Positions 16,489-25,227 of a stretch of DNA of 64,000 bases are shown here, piece by piece. The translations under genes and the position numbers were made by a program. How positions within the stretch are numbered: the first letter of the stretch is position 1; each line of letters begins with the position of its first letter. The notes under the pieces were generated by a model. The model was not told the origin of the DNA. It did not search any database and was given only the letters and a program-made list of their open reading frames with translations. Location of the stretch: NCBI GenBank assembly GCA_036620675.1, contig JAZHEE010000003.1, one strand, 5' to 3'. The DNA comes from Jejubacter sp036620675. Its GTDB lineage: Bacteria > Pseudomonadota > Gammaproteobacteria > Enterobacterales > Enterobacteriaceae.

Positions 16489-17441
16489 AGTGTACTCATC
16501 CCCTGTCGCAGCCCCTGAACCGGTTGAGTCGGCCTCAGGCGCACCTCAAAGGTTTTCAGATCGAAATCGCCGGTAGCGCGGGTGGCACGCTTGGTGGAGT
16601 AATCACCCAGCGGCGCGATATAGTGCACCTCAGCCTCGATAATCTGGTTATCCAGTGCCGGAACCCGCAGCTTCACCTTGTCGCCCTTGCGCACATGAGC
16701 CAGGATATCTTCACGCAGGTTGAAGACAAAATAGGCCTGAGGCTGGCGCACCAGAGTCAGCAGCGGACTGGAGGCGTTCAGCAATTCGCCCACCTCTGAC
16801 GGAATCGGCCCCACTTCGCCATCGACCGGCGCCGTTACGTTCAAATCGTCCGCCTGCGCTTTCACTTCCAGCAGTTCCTGTTCCGCCTGACGCAGCTGCG
16901 CGGCATAGGCGGCACGTTGCTCGATACGGTCACCGTGAATACCTTCATCCAGGTTGGCTTTCGCCGCCTGAACTTTCTGCCACGCTGTATCCCGACTATT
17001 GCGCAAGTTCTGAAGATCCTGTGCAGAAATATATCCCTGCGCCGCCACCTTCTGGTTACGATTGAGGGTCGCCTGGGCATTACGGTAATCCGATTCGGCC
17101 TCGGCCAGCGCCGCTTTCAGGTTGCGGATATCCTCTTCACGGGTGCCGTTCATCGACTGTTCGAGCTGGGCCTGCGCCTGATCGCGAGCCGCCTCGGCGG
17201 CCCGCAGTTGGGCGATAACTTCCGGAGCGTCCAGCTTCATCAACAGTTGCCCGGCCTTCACGTCATCGCCTCGCTCTACCAGACGCTCAACCACGCGCCC
17301 CTTCGCTTTCGAGGTCACAATGACCTCCGGCGCATCCACTTCACCCTGTAGCAACAAATCCTGATTCTGTGCCCTGAACAGCACCGCCAGCGCAATCACA
17401 ATCACGACCAGCAGCAACGTGAATAACGTTTTTTTCTTCAC
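16470..17441 (-). CDS. HlyD-family membrane fusion protein
   Basis: Periplasmic adaptor of 323 residues in the HlyD/EmrA-type family (YhiI/YbhG-like). It has an N-terminal signal-anchor at about residues 5-22, a split biotinyl-lipoyl domain (GEVDAPEVIVTSKAKGRV and TAPVDGEVGPI), and a long coiled-coil between them (about 70-190, rich in Ala, Gln, Glu). The C-terminal beta-barrel ends GLRQGMSTLWQW. I chose the GTG start at 17441 with GGAGG eight bases upstream; a GTG at 17456 has no such site. It heads an operon with two ABC-2 permeases. Confidence 0.88.
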   Translation of the reverse strand: MKKKTLFTLLLVVIVIALAVLFRAQNQDLLLQGEVDAPEVIVTSKAKGRVVERLVERGDDVKAGQLLMKLDAPEVIAQLRAAEAARDQAQAQLEQSMNGTREEDIRNLKAALAEAESDYRNAQATLNRNQKVAAQGYISAQDLQNLRNSRDTAWQKVQAAKANLDEGIHGDRIEQRAAYAAQLRQAEQELLEVKAQADDLNVTAPVDGEVGPIPSEVGELLNASSPLLTLVRQPQAYFVFNLREDILAHVRKGDKVKLRVPALDNQIIEAEVHYIAPLGDYSTKRATRATGDFDLKTFEVRLRPTQPVQGLRQGMSTLWQWKV

Positions 17442-17785
17442 TGACCAGGCCTCCACTGTTGATCCAAGAGTTCCATCTCAACTCCCTTGTTTATTTTGCC
17501 TTAAGCGTAACACAAGCAGAAAAGCCTGCTTAAACATACAAGATCACAAACCGGTATTGATACGATATGTAACAGACTGATGTCATAGGGGAAACACCAC
17601 CCGACCATGCTGCGCTGCGGCATGCTCATCAGGCCCTTCATTGTTTTGTGATTCGCGTCGCGTTTAATGTAATTTTGACGGAAAATAGCCGACGACGCAG
17701 TCTGGAAAGTGCGGATGACATCAAATCGGACGGATCGTATCCGCCAGCGTGGATGATGCACTGGCAATCAGGCACCCGAAAGGCG
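17442..17785. other. Gap upstream of the efflux operon
   Basis: This stretch should contain the efflux operon promoter, reading left. A small inverted repeat AAGCAG/CTGCTT lies at 17514-17531, 70-90 bp before the start, and could be an operator. I see no convincing gene in it. Confidence 0.35.
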
Positions 17786-19300
17786 TTATCGATTTTTCGC
17801 GCGCTTCTTAATTCGGTACATCCGGCTATCCGCCAGGGACATCGCTTCACTCAGGCTCATGCCCGGTGTCAGTTCGCAAATTCCGTAGCTGGCGGAAAAC
17901 GGCACTTCGGCGCTGAACAGACCGATATCATGAGTAATACGTCGCATACAGGCTTCTACCGAATCAGTTCCACTCTGACTGAAAATAATCAGAAATTCAT
18001 CGCCCCCCATACGCACTGCGTAATCACGACCCGGCTGAATGCGATGAGCTATCGACTTCGCCACATGCTTCAGCGCCATATCCCCCATCTGGTGTCCCCA
18101 GGTATCGTTAATGGCTTTAAAGTCGTTGCAATCGAGCATGACTATTGTGCTGGCCCGAAGCACGCGCCGGGTGTCGTATTTTTTCAGCCACGCCCGATTA
18201 TAAAGTCCGGTAAGCGGATCGGTCAGTGAATCGTGGCGCTGGGCACGCAGAATACGGTCGTAGATAAGTCCCAATCCAAGGAAGCAGAGCGATAGTAGCG
18301 CCAGGATCCATACATCGCCGCGTCCGGTGGGCGCCAGATAGTAGCGAAGCGGATCGATCGAGACGATCACCTCATAGCGTTCATTAATGGCTGAACGCAC
18401 CTTCTTGCCCCGGTTATCGACCCCCAGCACGCCCAATTCGGTGCGGCTTTCTTTATCCTGCAGATAAATATTCAGGAAATCATCCTGCTGATTGATCCCC
18501 AGACTACGGGCAATCGCCGCCAGATCTTCCTGCAGATAGTCGAAGCAGAGCGAGCCCAGCACCTTGTCCTTCATACCCTGACTCTGGTCGAACACCACGT
18601 GCTGCACCGTAATCACCGGATCGCCGGAGAGCGAATCGAGGTAAACAGGGGAAAGCTCGCCGAAGCGAGCTTCCGGATCGTCATGCAGTTTCTGATAGAG
18701 ATAGCCCCGGGTTTCAATATGACTGAACAACCCGTACCCCCGGCCTCTGCGGGTCTTAAACACGTACTCGGTTAGCGGTACCTTACTGGTGATGTAGATA
18801 AAATCGTCCCGTTTAGACAGGAAATATCGTCGACTGATGTGGCTATAGTGGGACTTGCGGCTCTCGATACGCATAGCGAGATCCACGGCCCGGGCCAGCA
18901 GCAGCTTATCGGTCGTCAGAGGCTCATCCGATTGCAGCGTGCCCATAAAGGCGCTATTGGTCTGGTTAGCAAACAGATTGATTCCATAGATGCGGTGCTG
19001 CTTATCATATTCATGCCCAACCTTACCCAACGGATAGCGACTGCTTTTCAGCCTCAGATAAAGTACCGAAACCGCATCTGAAAAGTTTTCGTTATAGTGC
19101 AGATCGCTCTCAATCACCCGCGAGAATTCATTCGCCACCGTCTCTGCCACCGAAATCTGACGTCGGTATGAGATGTAGCTAAATAAAATAGCCGCCAGCA
19201 TAAAAACGATCAACGTCACCGCGATCGCTATCTGCTTTGAATCAACGAACAAACGCCGATTGGGGCTTCTACTGAGCTGTCCGGCATTGATATCTGCCAC
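17786..19300 (-). CDS. Membrane-bound diguanylate cyclase (GGDEF)
   Basis: Probable diguanylate cyclase making cyclic di-GMP, 504 residues. TM1 is at about 24-44, followed by a periplasmic sensor domain of nearly 290 residues and TM2 at about 330-347. A C-terminal GGDEF domain carries the intact active-site motif RMGGDEF (about 430-436) and the preceding DCNDFKAINDTWGH. The inhibitory-site position has PGRD instead of RxxD, so product inhibition may be absent. I chose GTG at 19300 with GGAG ten bases upstream; a TTG start at 19333 is possible. It sits where E. coli has pdeC, a c-di-GMP phosphodiesterase. Confidence 0.88.
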   Translation of the reverse strand: MADINAGQLSRSPNRRLFVDSKQIAIAVTLIVFMLAAILFSYISYRRQISVAETVANEFSRVIESDLHYNENFSDAVSVLYLRLKSSRYPLGKVGHEYDKQHRIYGINLFANQTNSAFMGTLQSDEPLTTDKLLLARAVDLAMRIESRKSHYSHISRRYFLSKRDDFIYITSKVPLTEYVFKTRRGRGYGLFSHIETRGYLYQKLHDDPEARFGELSPVYLDSLSGDPVITVQHVVFDQSQGMKDKVLGSLCFDYLQEDLAAIARSLGINQQDDFLNIYLQDKESRTELGVLGVDNRGKKVRSAINERYEVIVSIDPLRYYLAPTGRGDVWILALLSLCFLGLGLIYDRILRAQRHDSLTDPLTGLYNRAWLKKYDTRRVLRASTIVMLDCNDFKAINDTWGHQMGDMALKHVAKSIAHRIQPGRDYAVRMGGDEFLIIFSQSGTDSVEACMRRITHDIGLFSAEVPFSASYGICELTPGMSLSEAMSLADSRMYRIKKRAKNR

Positions 19301-19931
19301 CAGGTTTCTACTCCAGAGGGAAAAGAATAACAAACAAGATACATACTATTTGGCCAGCGAAGAGCGCTGTCATAAAAGAACAAGCCAGAAACCCTCAACC
19401 CGGATCGTTCAACGGAGCGGAGGATAACAGCAGACGAGGATGTTTATTTCTGTATTTTTACTCAACTGTTAAATAAATGATAAATAAATTAAGGAATACG
19501 ACAATTTATGCAGATAAATCCTATCACCTATTAAGGAAATAGCAATTTATTTATTGCATTCAAGATACATAAAAAGAAGCATGAGCTTGATTTTAAATCA
19601 TAAAATATTAAATAAAAATTACCCATACACTTTCTGCAACTAAGTCATAATTTATCCGAATGTTATTATTTTTCAGGTCTCTTTAAATTCTTTTTATATA
19701 AAAACATAACGTCGCCAGACACATTCAAAAAACCCAGCAAGCCACTCAGATAAATCCTTCCATGCGTGGCAACCATAGCTGCCAACTACACAGACGGTAG
19801 TAATGAAAAAGAACACCTTTCAATATCTGAAACAAAAATGCTGAAACCACAAGGTTGCTCATGCGGCCTGAAAATACTTCAATTGTCAGTAACCGCATCT
19901 TACCGTAGCATGCACGCTTTCGGAGGTAAAA
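19301..19931. other. AT-rich region between the cyclase and the LysE-type gene
   Basis: About 630 bp, strikingly AT-rich from about 19440 to 19720, with many A/T tracts. It should hold the promoters of the leftward cyclase and the rightward LysE gene. No coding sequence of convincing length is visible. The composition suggests binding by H-NS or recent acquisition; both are inference. Confidence 0.4.
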
Positions 19932-20552
19932 ATGGCCGTCGCTGATTCCCTGTTCGCCTTTTCGTTCGCCGCATTGCTCCTGACTCTCACCCCCGGACTC
20001 GATACCGCACTTATCCTTCGAACCGCCACCATCGAAGGTGGGAAGAAAGCTTTCCAGGCCGCCATAGGCATCGACACCGGATGTTTTATTTGGGGAGCGC
20101 TGGTCGCCTTTGGTTTAGGTGCTCTGCTTGCCGCGTCGGAACTGGCCTACAACCTGCTAAAATGGTGTGGTGCCGCCTGGCTGTGCTGGCTGGGAATACA
20201 GCTCATCTTTAAACCCCGTCATAGCTTTAACCCCAGCCTGACAAATGGCCCGTCATCCGGTAACTGGTTTCTGCGTGGAATGCTCGGCAACGTGTTAAAT
20301 CCCAAGATGGGCGTCTTTTACGCCTCGTTTTTGCCGCAATTTATTCCCACAGGTCACTCACCGGTTGCCTGGACCTTCCTGCTGGTGACCATCCACGTGA
20401 TAATAGGTACCCTCTGGTCCCTCACGCTGATTTTTACCACCCGCTATGCTTCAGCGATCTTTACCCGCCCAACGGTGGTGAAATGGATGGATCGCGCTAC
20501 TGGCGGCGTCTTTATAGCTTTCGCCGCGCGGCTGGCCATGAGTAGCCGATGA
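19932..20552 (+). CDS. LysE/RhtB-family exporter
   Basis: Inner-membrane exporter of 206 residues in the LysE/RhtB family of amino-acid and metabolite efflux proteins. Five to six hydrophobic spans are present, with the N-terminal family block LLLTLTPGLDTALILRTA (about residues 15-32) and GMLGNVLNPKMGVFYASFLPQF at about 115-137. CGGAGG precedes the ATG. It has no operon partner. The substrate cannot be read from sequence. Confidence 0.9.
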   Translation: MAVADSLFAFSFAALLLTLTPGLDTALILRTATIEGGKKAFQAAIGIDTGCFIWGALVAFGLGALLAASELAYNLLKWCGAAWLCWLGIQLIFKPRHSFNPSLTNGPSSGNWFLRGMLGNVLNPKMGVFYASFLPQFIPTGHSPVAWTFLLVTIHVIIGTLWSLTLIFTTRYASAIFTRPTVVKWMDRATGGVFIAFAARLAMSSR

Positions 20553-20614
20553 TAAAGACGCTATATGAGCGTCAGGAGGGGATTGCACAAACTGCGTATA
20601 TCTCCCAACAAAAA

Positions 20615-20633
20615 AGCCCCGTCATACGGGGCT
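20615..20633. terminator. Bidirectional terminator between lysE-type gene and ssb
   Basis: AGCCCCG-TCATA-CGGGGCT, with an A-run on the left and TTTT on the right, serving ssb (left) and probably the exporter gene (right). Confidence 0.85.
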
Positions 20634-20673
20634 TTTCTCGGTGCATCTGAGATGCGGATTCTGACCTGCTCGA

Positions 20674-21219
20674 TCAGAACGGAATATCGTCGTCGAAATC
20701 CATCGGTGGTTCGTTAGACGGCGCCGGAGCGCTATTCTGCTGCTGAGGACGAGACTGAGCCTGCTGCTGACCGCCGCCGCTGAACTGGTTGCCGCCCTGA
20801 GGCTGCTGGGGCTGGCCCCAACCACCACCCTGCTGCTGGCCACCACCCATGCCACCGCCGCCGCCGCCCTGGCGACCGCCCAGCATCTGCATGGAACCGC
20901 CCACGTTAACCACCACTTCGGTAGTGTAACGATCCTGACCATCCTGCCCCTGCCATTTACGGGTGCGCAGCTGGCCTTCGATATAAACCTGAGAACCTTT
21001 ACGCAGGTATTCACCCGCCACTTCCGCCAGTTTGCCGAACAGCACGACGGAGTGCCATTCAGTCACTTCTTTCATCTCACCGGTCTGCTTATCGCGCCAG
21101 GATTCAGAAGTCGCCAGCCGCAGGTTAGCCACGGCCCCGCCATTTGGCATATAGCGCACTTCCGGGTCCTGGCCCAGATTACCGACGAGAATAACCTTGT
21201 TTACGCCTCTGCTGGCCAT
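20674..21219 (-). CDS. ssb: Single-stranded DNA-binding protein
   Basis: SSB of 181 residues (E. coli 178). The N-terminal OB fold covers about residues 1-110 (MASRGVNKVILVGNLGQDPE, WHSVVLFGKLAEVAGEYLRKG). It is followed by a disordered Gly/Gln-rich linker (about 115-170) and the acidic tip DFDDDIPF, which recruits replication and repair partners. It is divergent from uvrA across a shared regulatory gap with a LexA-type box, the classic enteric arrangement. Confidence 0.98.
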   Translation of the reverse strand: MASRGVNKVILVGNLGQDPEVRYMPNGGAVANLRLATSESWRDKQTGEMKEVTEWHSVVLFGKLAEVAGEYLRKGSQVYIEGQLRTRKWQGQDGQDRYTTEVVVNVGGSMQMLGGRQGGGGGGMGGGQQQGGGWGQPQQPQGGNQFSGGGQQQAQSRPQQQNSAPAPSNEPPMDFDDDIPF

Positions 21220-21344
21220 GTTCGAGTCTCCTGAGAAGGTTTCCTGATAGTGTAAACCCGCGATTCTATCACGCCACTGTTAGAGTTTATAGCTGTGGCC
21301 ATCGTTCCATTATAGTTACAGTCGATTCATTTGTTACAGAGGAA

Positions 21345-21364
21345 TACTGGATATCCATTCAGGA
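21345..21364. promoter_or_regulatory. LexA box in the ssb-uvrA gap
   Basis: TACTGGATATCCATTCAGGA at the position of the E. coli uvrA SOS box. The half-sites are CTG and CAG with the correct 10-bp spacing. The usual T after CTG is G here, which may weaken binding. Confidence 0.75.
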
Positions 21365-21420
21365 TTAATTGTGTCATAATTAGCCGTTTCTGGCAGCGAG
21401 TTAGTATCCGGGAAAGCTAA

Positions 21421-24252
21421 ATGGACAAGATAGAAGTCAGGGGTGTCCGCACCCATAATCTTAAGAATATCAATCTGGTAATCCCCCGAGACAAGTTGAT
21501 CGTCGTGACCGGCCTGTCGGGTTCCGGGAAATCCTCACTGGCGTTTGACACCCTGTACGCGGAGGGCCAGCGCCGCTATGTTGAGTCCCTCTCCGCCTAT
21601 GCGCGTCAGTTTCTGTCACTGATGGAAAAACCGGACGTCGATCATATCGAAGGGCTCTCCCCGGCTATCTCGATTGAGCAGAAGTCGACCTCTCACAACC
21701 CGCGCTCCACCGTGGGCACCATTACTGAAATCCACGACTATCTGCGACTGCTGTTCGCCCGCGTAGGCGAACCTCGCTGCCCGGATCACGACGTACCGCT
21801 GGCGGCTCAGACCGTGAGCCAGATGGTGGACAATATGCTGAGCCAGCCGGAAGGCAAGCGCCTGATGCTGCTGGCGCCGATCATCAAAGAGCGTAAGGGC
21901 GAGCACGTCAAAACCCTGGAAAATCTGGCAAGCCAGGGCTATATCCGCGCCCGTATCGATGGCGAAGTCTGCGATCTGTCAGATCCCCCTAAGCTGGAGC
22001 TACAGAAAAAGCACACCATCGAAGTGGTGGTGGATCGTTTTAAGGTGCGCGAAGATCTGGCTCAGCGTCTGGCGGAATCATTTGAAACAGCGCTGGAGCT
22101 TTCCGGCGGCAGCGCCATAGTCGCCGATATGGACGATCCCAAAGCCGAAGAGCTGCTGTTTTCTGCAAACTTCGCCTGCCCTGTCTGCGGCTACAGTATG
22201 AGCGAACTGGAGCCGCGCCTCTTTTCTTTTAACAACCCGGCCGGCGCCTGCCCTACCTGCGACGGCCTGGGCGTTCAACAGTATTTCGACCCCGCCAGGG
22301 TCGTGCAGAATGGCGAGCTGTCGCTGGCCGGCGGTGCAATTCGCGGTTGGGATCGACGCAATTTCTACTACTTTCAGATGCTGCGCTCACTGGCGGAGCA
22401 TTATAAATTCGACGTAGAGGCTCCCTGGGAAAGCCTGAGCGATAAGGTGCGCAATGTGGTGCTCTACGGCTCCGGTAAGGAGTCCATCGAATTTAAATAC
22501 GTGAATGACCGCGGTGATACTTCGGTGCGTCGTCACTCCTTCGAAGGGGTACTGCACAATATGGAACGCCGCTATAAAGAGACCGAATCCAATGCGGTGC
22601 GCGAAGAGCTGGCCAAATATATCAGCAACCGCCCCTGCACCAGCTGCCATGGCACTCGTTTGCGGCGTGAAGCACGCCACGTGTTTGTGGAAAACACCAC
22701 GCTGCCGACTATCTCTGATATGAGCATCGGTCACGCCATGGACTTTTTCGCTAACCTGAAGCTTGCCGGACAACGGGCGAAAATCGCGGAAAAGGTACTA
22801 AAAGAGATTGGCGATCGCCTGAAATTCCTGGTGAATGTCGGCCTGAATTATCTGACCCTTTCCCGCTCCGCGGAAACCCTCTCTGGCGGCGAAGCCCAGC
22901 GTATTCGTCTGGCAAGCCAGATTGGCGCCGGTCTGGTCGGCGTGATGTACGTGCTGGATGAACCTTCCATCGGCCTGCACCAGCGCGATAACGAACGGCT
23001 GCTGGGCACCCTGATCCACCTGCGAAACCTTGGTAACACCGTGATTGTGGTGGAGCATGACGAAGACGCCATCCGCGCCGCCGATCATATTATCGATATT
23101 GGCCCAGGCGCCGGAGTTCACGGCGGCCAGGTGGTGGCGGAAGGTTCGTTAGATGCCATTATGGCGGTTCCGGAATCACTAACCGGCCAGTATATGAGCG
23201 GCAAGCGCCAGATAGCGGTGCCGAAAAAGCGCGTGCCTGCCGATCCGGAAAAAGTGCTGAAGCTAAGCGGTGCTCGCGGCAACAACCTGAAGGATGTCAC
23301 CCTGACCCTACCGGTAGGGCTGTTTACCTGTATTACCGGGGTATCCGGCTCAGGAAAATCGACGCTAATTAACGATACGCTGTTTCCCATCGCCCAGAAC
23401 CAGTTGAACGGCGCCACCAGCGGCGAACCGGCGCCTTACCGCGACATCCAGGGTCTGGAACATTTCGATAAAGTGATCGATATCGACCAGAGCCCCATCG
23501 GCCGTACGCCTCGCTCCAACCCCGCCACTTATACCGGCGTATTTACACCGGTGCGCGAACTGTTCGCCGGCGTGCCGGAGTCCCGCTCGCGTGGCTACAC
23601 GCCGGGCCGTTTCAGCTTTAACGTACGCGGCGGTCGCTGTGAAGCCTGCCAGGGCGACGGCGTGATTAAAGTCGAAATGCACTTCCTGCCGGATGTTTAC
23701 GTAGCCTGTGACCAGTGTAAGGGCAAGCGCTATAACCGCGAGACTCTGGAAATTAAGTACAAGGGCAAGAATATCCACGAAGTTCTGGATATGACCATTG
23801 AAGAGGCTCGCGAATTTTTCGACGCCGTACCCGCGCTGGCGCGTAAACTCCAGACCCTGATGGATGTCGGGCTTTCCTACATCCGGCTGGGCCAGTCGGC
23901 CACCACGCTTTCCGGCGGCGAAGCCCAGCGCGTGAAGCTGGCGCGAGAACTGTCGAAGCGCGGTACCGGTCAGACGCTTTATATCCTGGACGAGCCGACC
24001 ACGGGTCTGCACTTTGCCGATATCCAGCAACTGCTGGAGGTACTGCACCAGCTCCGCGATCAGGGCAATACCATTGTGGTTATCGAACATAACCTGGATG
24101 TGATTAAGACCGCAGACTGGATTGTCGATCTGGGCCCGGAAGGGGGCAGCGGCGGCGGCGAGATTCTGGTTTCCGGCACGCCAGAAACGGTAGCGGAATG
24201 CGAAGCATCCCACACCGCGCGCTTCCTGAAGCCGATGCTGGAACAGAAATAG
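21421..24252 (+). CDS. uvrA: UvrA, excinuclease ABC damage-recognition subunit
   Basis: ATPase subunit of nucleotide excision repair, 943 residues (E. coli 940). Two ABC modules each carry a Walker A (GLSGSGKSS near residue 31, GVSGSGKST near 640) and an ABC signature (LSGGEAQRIRL and LSGGEAQRVKL). Zinc-binding cysteine pairs are present in both halves (CPVCGYS with CPTCDG; CEACQGDG with CDQCKG). It is expected to be SOS-induced through the upstream LexA-type box. Confidence 0.98.
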   Translation: MDKIEVRGVRTHNLKNINLVIPRDKLIVVTGLSGSGKSSLAFDTLYAEGQRRYVESLSAYARQFLSLMEKPDVDHIEGLSPAISIEQKSTSHNPRSTVGTITEIHDYLRLLFARVGEPRCPDHDVPLAAQTVSQMVDNMLSQPEGKRLMLLAPIIKERKGEHVKTLENLASQGYIRARIDGEVCDLSDPPKLELQKKHTIEVVVDRFKVREDLAQRLAESFETALELSGGSAIVADMDDPKAEELLFSANFACPVCGYSMSELEPRLFSFNNPAGACPTCDGLGVQQYFDPARVVQNGELSLAGGAIRGWDRRNFYYFQMLRSLAEHYKFDVEAPWESLSDKVRNVVLYGSGKESIEFKYVNDRGDTSVRRHSFEGVLHNMERRYKETESNAVREELAKYISNRPCTSCHGTRLRREARHVFVENTTLPTISDMSIGHAMDFFANLKLAGQRAKIAEKVLKEIGDRLKFLVNVGLNYLTLSRSAETLSGGEAQRIRLASQIGAGLVGVMYVLDEPSIGLHQRDNERLLGTLIHLRNLGNTVIVVEHDEDAIRAADHIIDIGPGAGVHGGQVVAEGSLDAIMAVPESLTGQYMSGKRQIAVPKKRVPADPEKVLKLSGARGNNLKDVTLTLPVGLFTCITGVSGSGKSTLINDTLFPIAQNQLNGATSGEPAPYRDIQGLEHFDKVIDIDQSPIGRTPRSNPATYTGVFTPVRELFAGVPESRSRGYTPGRFSFNVRGGRCEACQGDGVIKVEMHFLPDVYVACDQCKGKRYNRETLEIKYKGKNIHEVLDMTIEEAREFFDAVPALARKLQTLMDVGLSYIRLGQSATTLSGGEAQRVKLARELSKRGTGQTLYILDEPTTGLHFADIQQLLEVLHQLRDQGNTIVVIEHNLDVIKTADWIVDLGPEGGSGGGEILVSGTPETVAECEASHTARFLKPMLEQK

Positions 24253-24257
24253 CCCGG

Positions 24258-24288
24258 ACGGCGCTTTTCCTGGCGGGGAAGGCGCCGT
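24258..24288. terminator. Hairpin between uvrA and yjbR
   Basis: ACGGCGC and GCGCCGT arms with further pairing inside, between converging genes. There is no long T-run, so it is a moderate-confidence terminator. Confidence 0.5.
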
Positions 24289-24294
24289 ATTCCA

Positions 24295-24651
24295 TCATCC
24301 CCCCATCAGCGTCCGGCGGCTCTCTTCCGGCAACACATCCAGCGCCTGCTGATACGAATCATCCACCAGATAGTAGATGCGCGACTCCGGAAGCGATCCG
24401 TCCAGGAACAGCGTGCTCCACAGCGCCGGATTGAGGTGCGGCGTAGGGAACAGATCCTGATGCTGCTGGCGCAGCAACTCCGCAAGCGCCGGGCTGGTTT
24501 TCAGCGATACCGCCGGGCGCCCGTCCACCTCCTGTACCATGGCGAACAGCACGTCCGCGACTTTAATCTGGGTGGCTTTCCAGTCGCTGTGGACGCTTTG
24601 CCGCGCTCCGGCTTTCGCCATGCAATACTGCAACAACTCCGAACTGGTCAT
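24295..24651 (-). CDS. yjbR: YjbR, MmcQ/YjbR DNA-binding-like protein
   Basis: Protein of 118 residues, the same length as E. coli YjbR, a member of the MmcQ/YjbR family with a CyaY-like fold. Conserved blocks are SELLQYCMAKAGARQSVH near the start and DWKATQIKVADVLFAMV. The open frame extends upstream over yjbQ, but the ATG at 24651 follows GGGGG and aligns with the E. coli start. It begins four bases after the yjbQ stop, so the two form an operon. Cellular role unknown. Confidence 0.93.
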   Translation of the reverse strand: MTSSELLQYCMAKAGARQSVHSDWKATQIKVADVLFAMVQEVDGRPAVSLKTSPALAELLRQQHQDLFPTPHLNPALWSTLFLDGSLPESRIYYLVDDSYQQALDVLPEESRRTLMGG

Positions 24652-24655
24652 CGTT

Positions 24656-25072
24656 TTATTCCCCCTGTAGCGTCGCAACGATTCGCCGGGAACCGCCGTG
24701 AATCCGGTGCTCTCCCAGCCAGATCCCCTGCCAGCGTCCCAGTTCCACGCGGCCATGGCGTACCGGCAGCGTCAGCGAGGCACCCAGCAGCGACGATTTA
24801 ATATGGGCAGGCATATCGTCCGGCCCTTCATAGTCATGCAGATAGCGGGCATTATCCGGCACCGCCCGCAGGAAGTGCTGCTCCATATCCTGCCGCACGG
24901 TGGGATCGCAATTCTCGTTCAGCGTCAGGGAAGCGGAGGTATGCTGGAGCAGCAGATGCAGTAACCCAATCTGGATATCGGCCAGCTCGCGCATTTGCCC
25001 CAGCAACTCATCGGTCACCAGGTGAAAACCGCGCGGCTTCGCGCTCAGGATCAGAGTTTGTTGGTACCACAT
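24656..25072 (-). CDS. yjbQ: YjbQ, UPF0047 family protein
   Basis: Protein of 138 residues identical in length to E. coli YjbQ, in the UPF0047 family, some members of which show weak thiamin-phosphate-synthase activity. The conserved block LLLQHTSASLTLNENCDP and the C-terminal GIWLGEHRIHGGSRRI supply the family histidines. I took the ATG at 25072 (MWYQQTLIL), which matches E. coli; the open frame continues further upstream without homology. It is the first gene of a yjbQ-yjbR operon. Confidence 0.93.
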   Translation of the reverse strand: MWYQQTLILSAKPRGFHLVTDELLGQMRELADIQIGLLHLLLQHTSASLTLNENCDPTVRQDMEQHFLRAVPDNARYLHDYEGPDDMPAHIKSSLLGASLTLPVRHGRVELGRWQGIWLGEHRIHGGSRRIVATLQGE

Positions 25073-25227
25073 AAACGGCTCCGTACGGCAAATGAATCTC
25101 TTTAAGTGTGTATCAGACCGGAAAAAGGTAAAACCCGACGCTGAAGATTTCCGGGCCAGCCGATAACCAGCAAAGGGAGGCGCCGTCGTATTCTCCACGC
25201 GACAGCACCTTTGCGGTAAGTAAGTAT

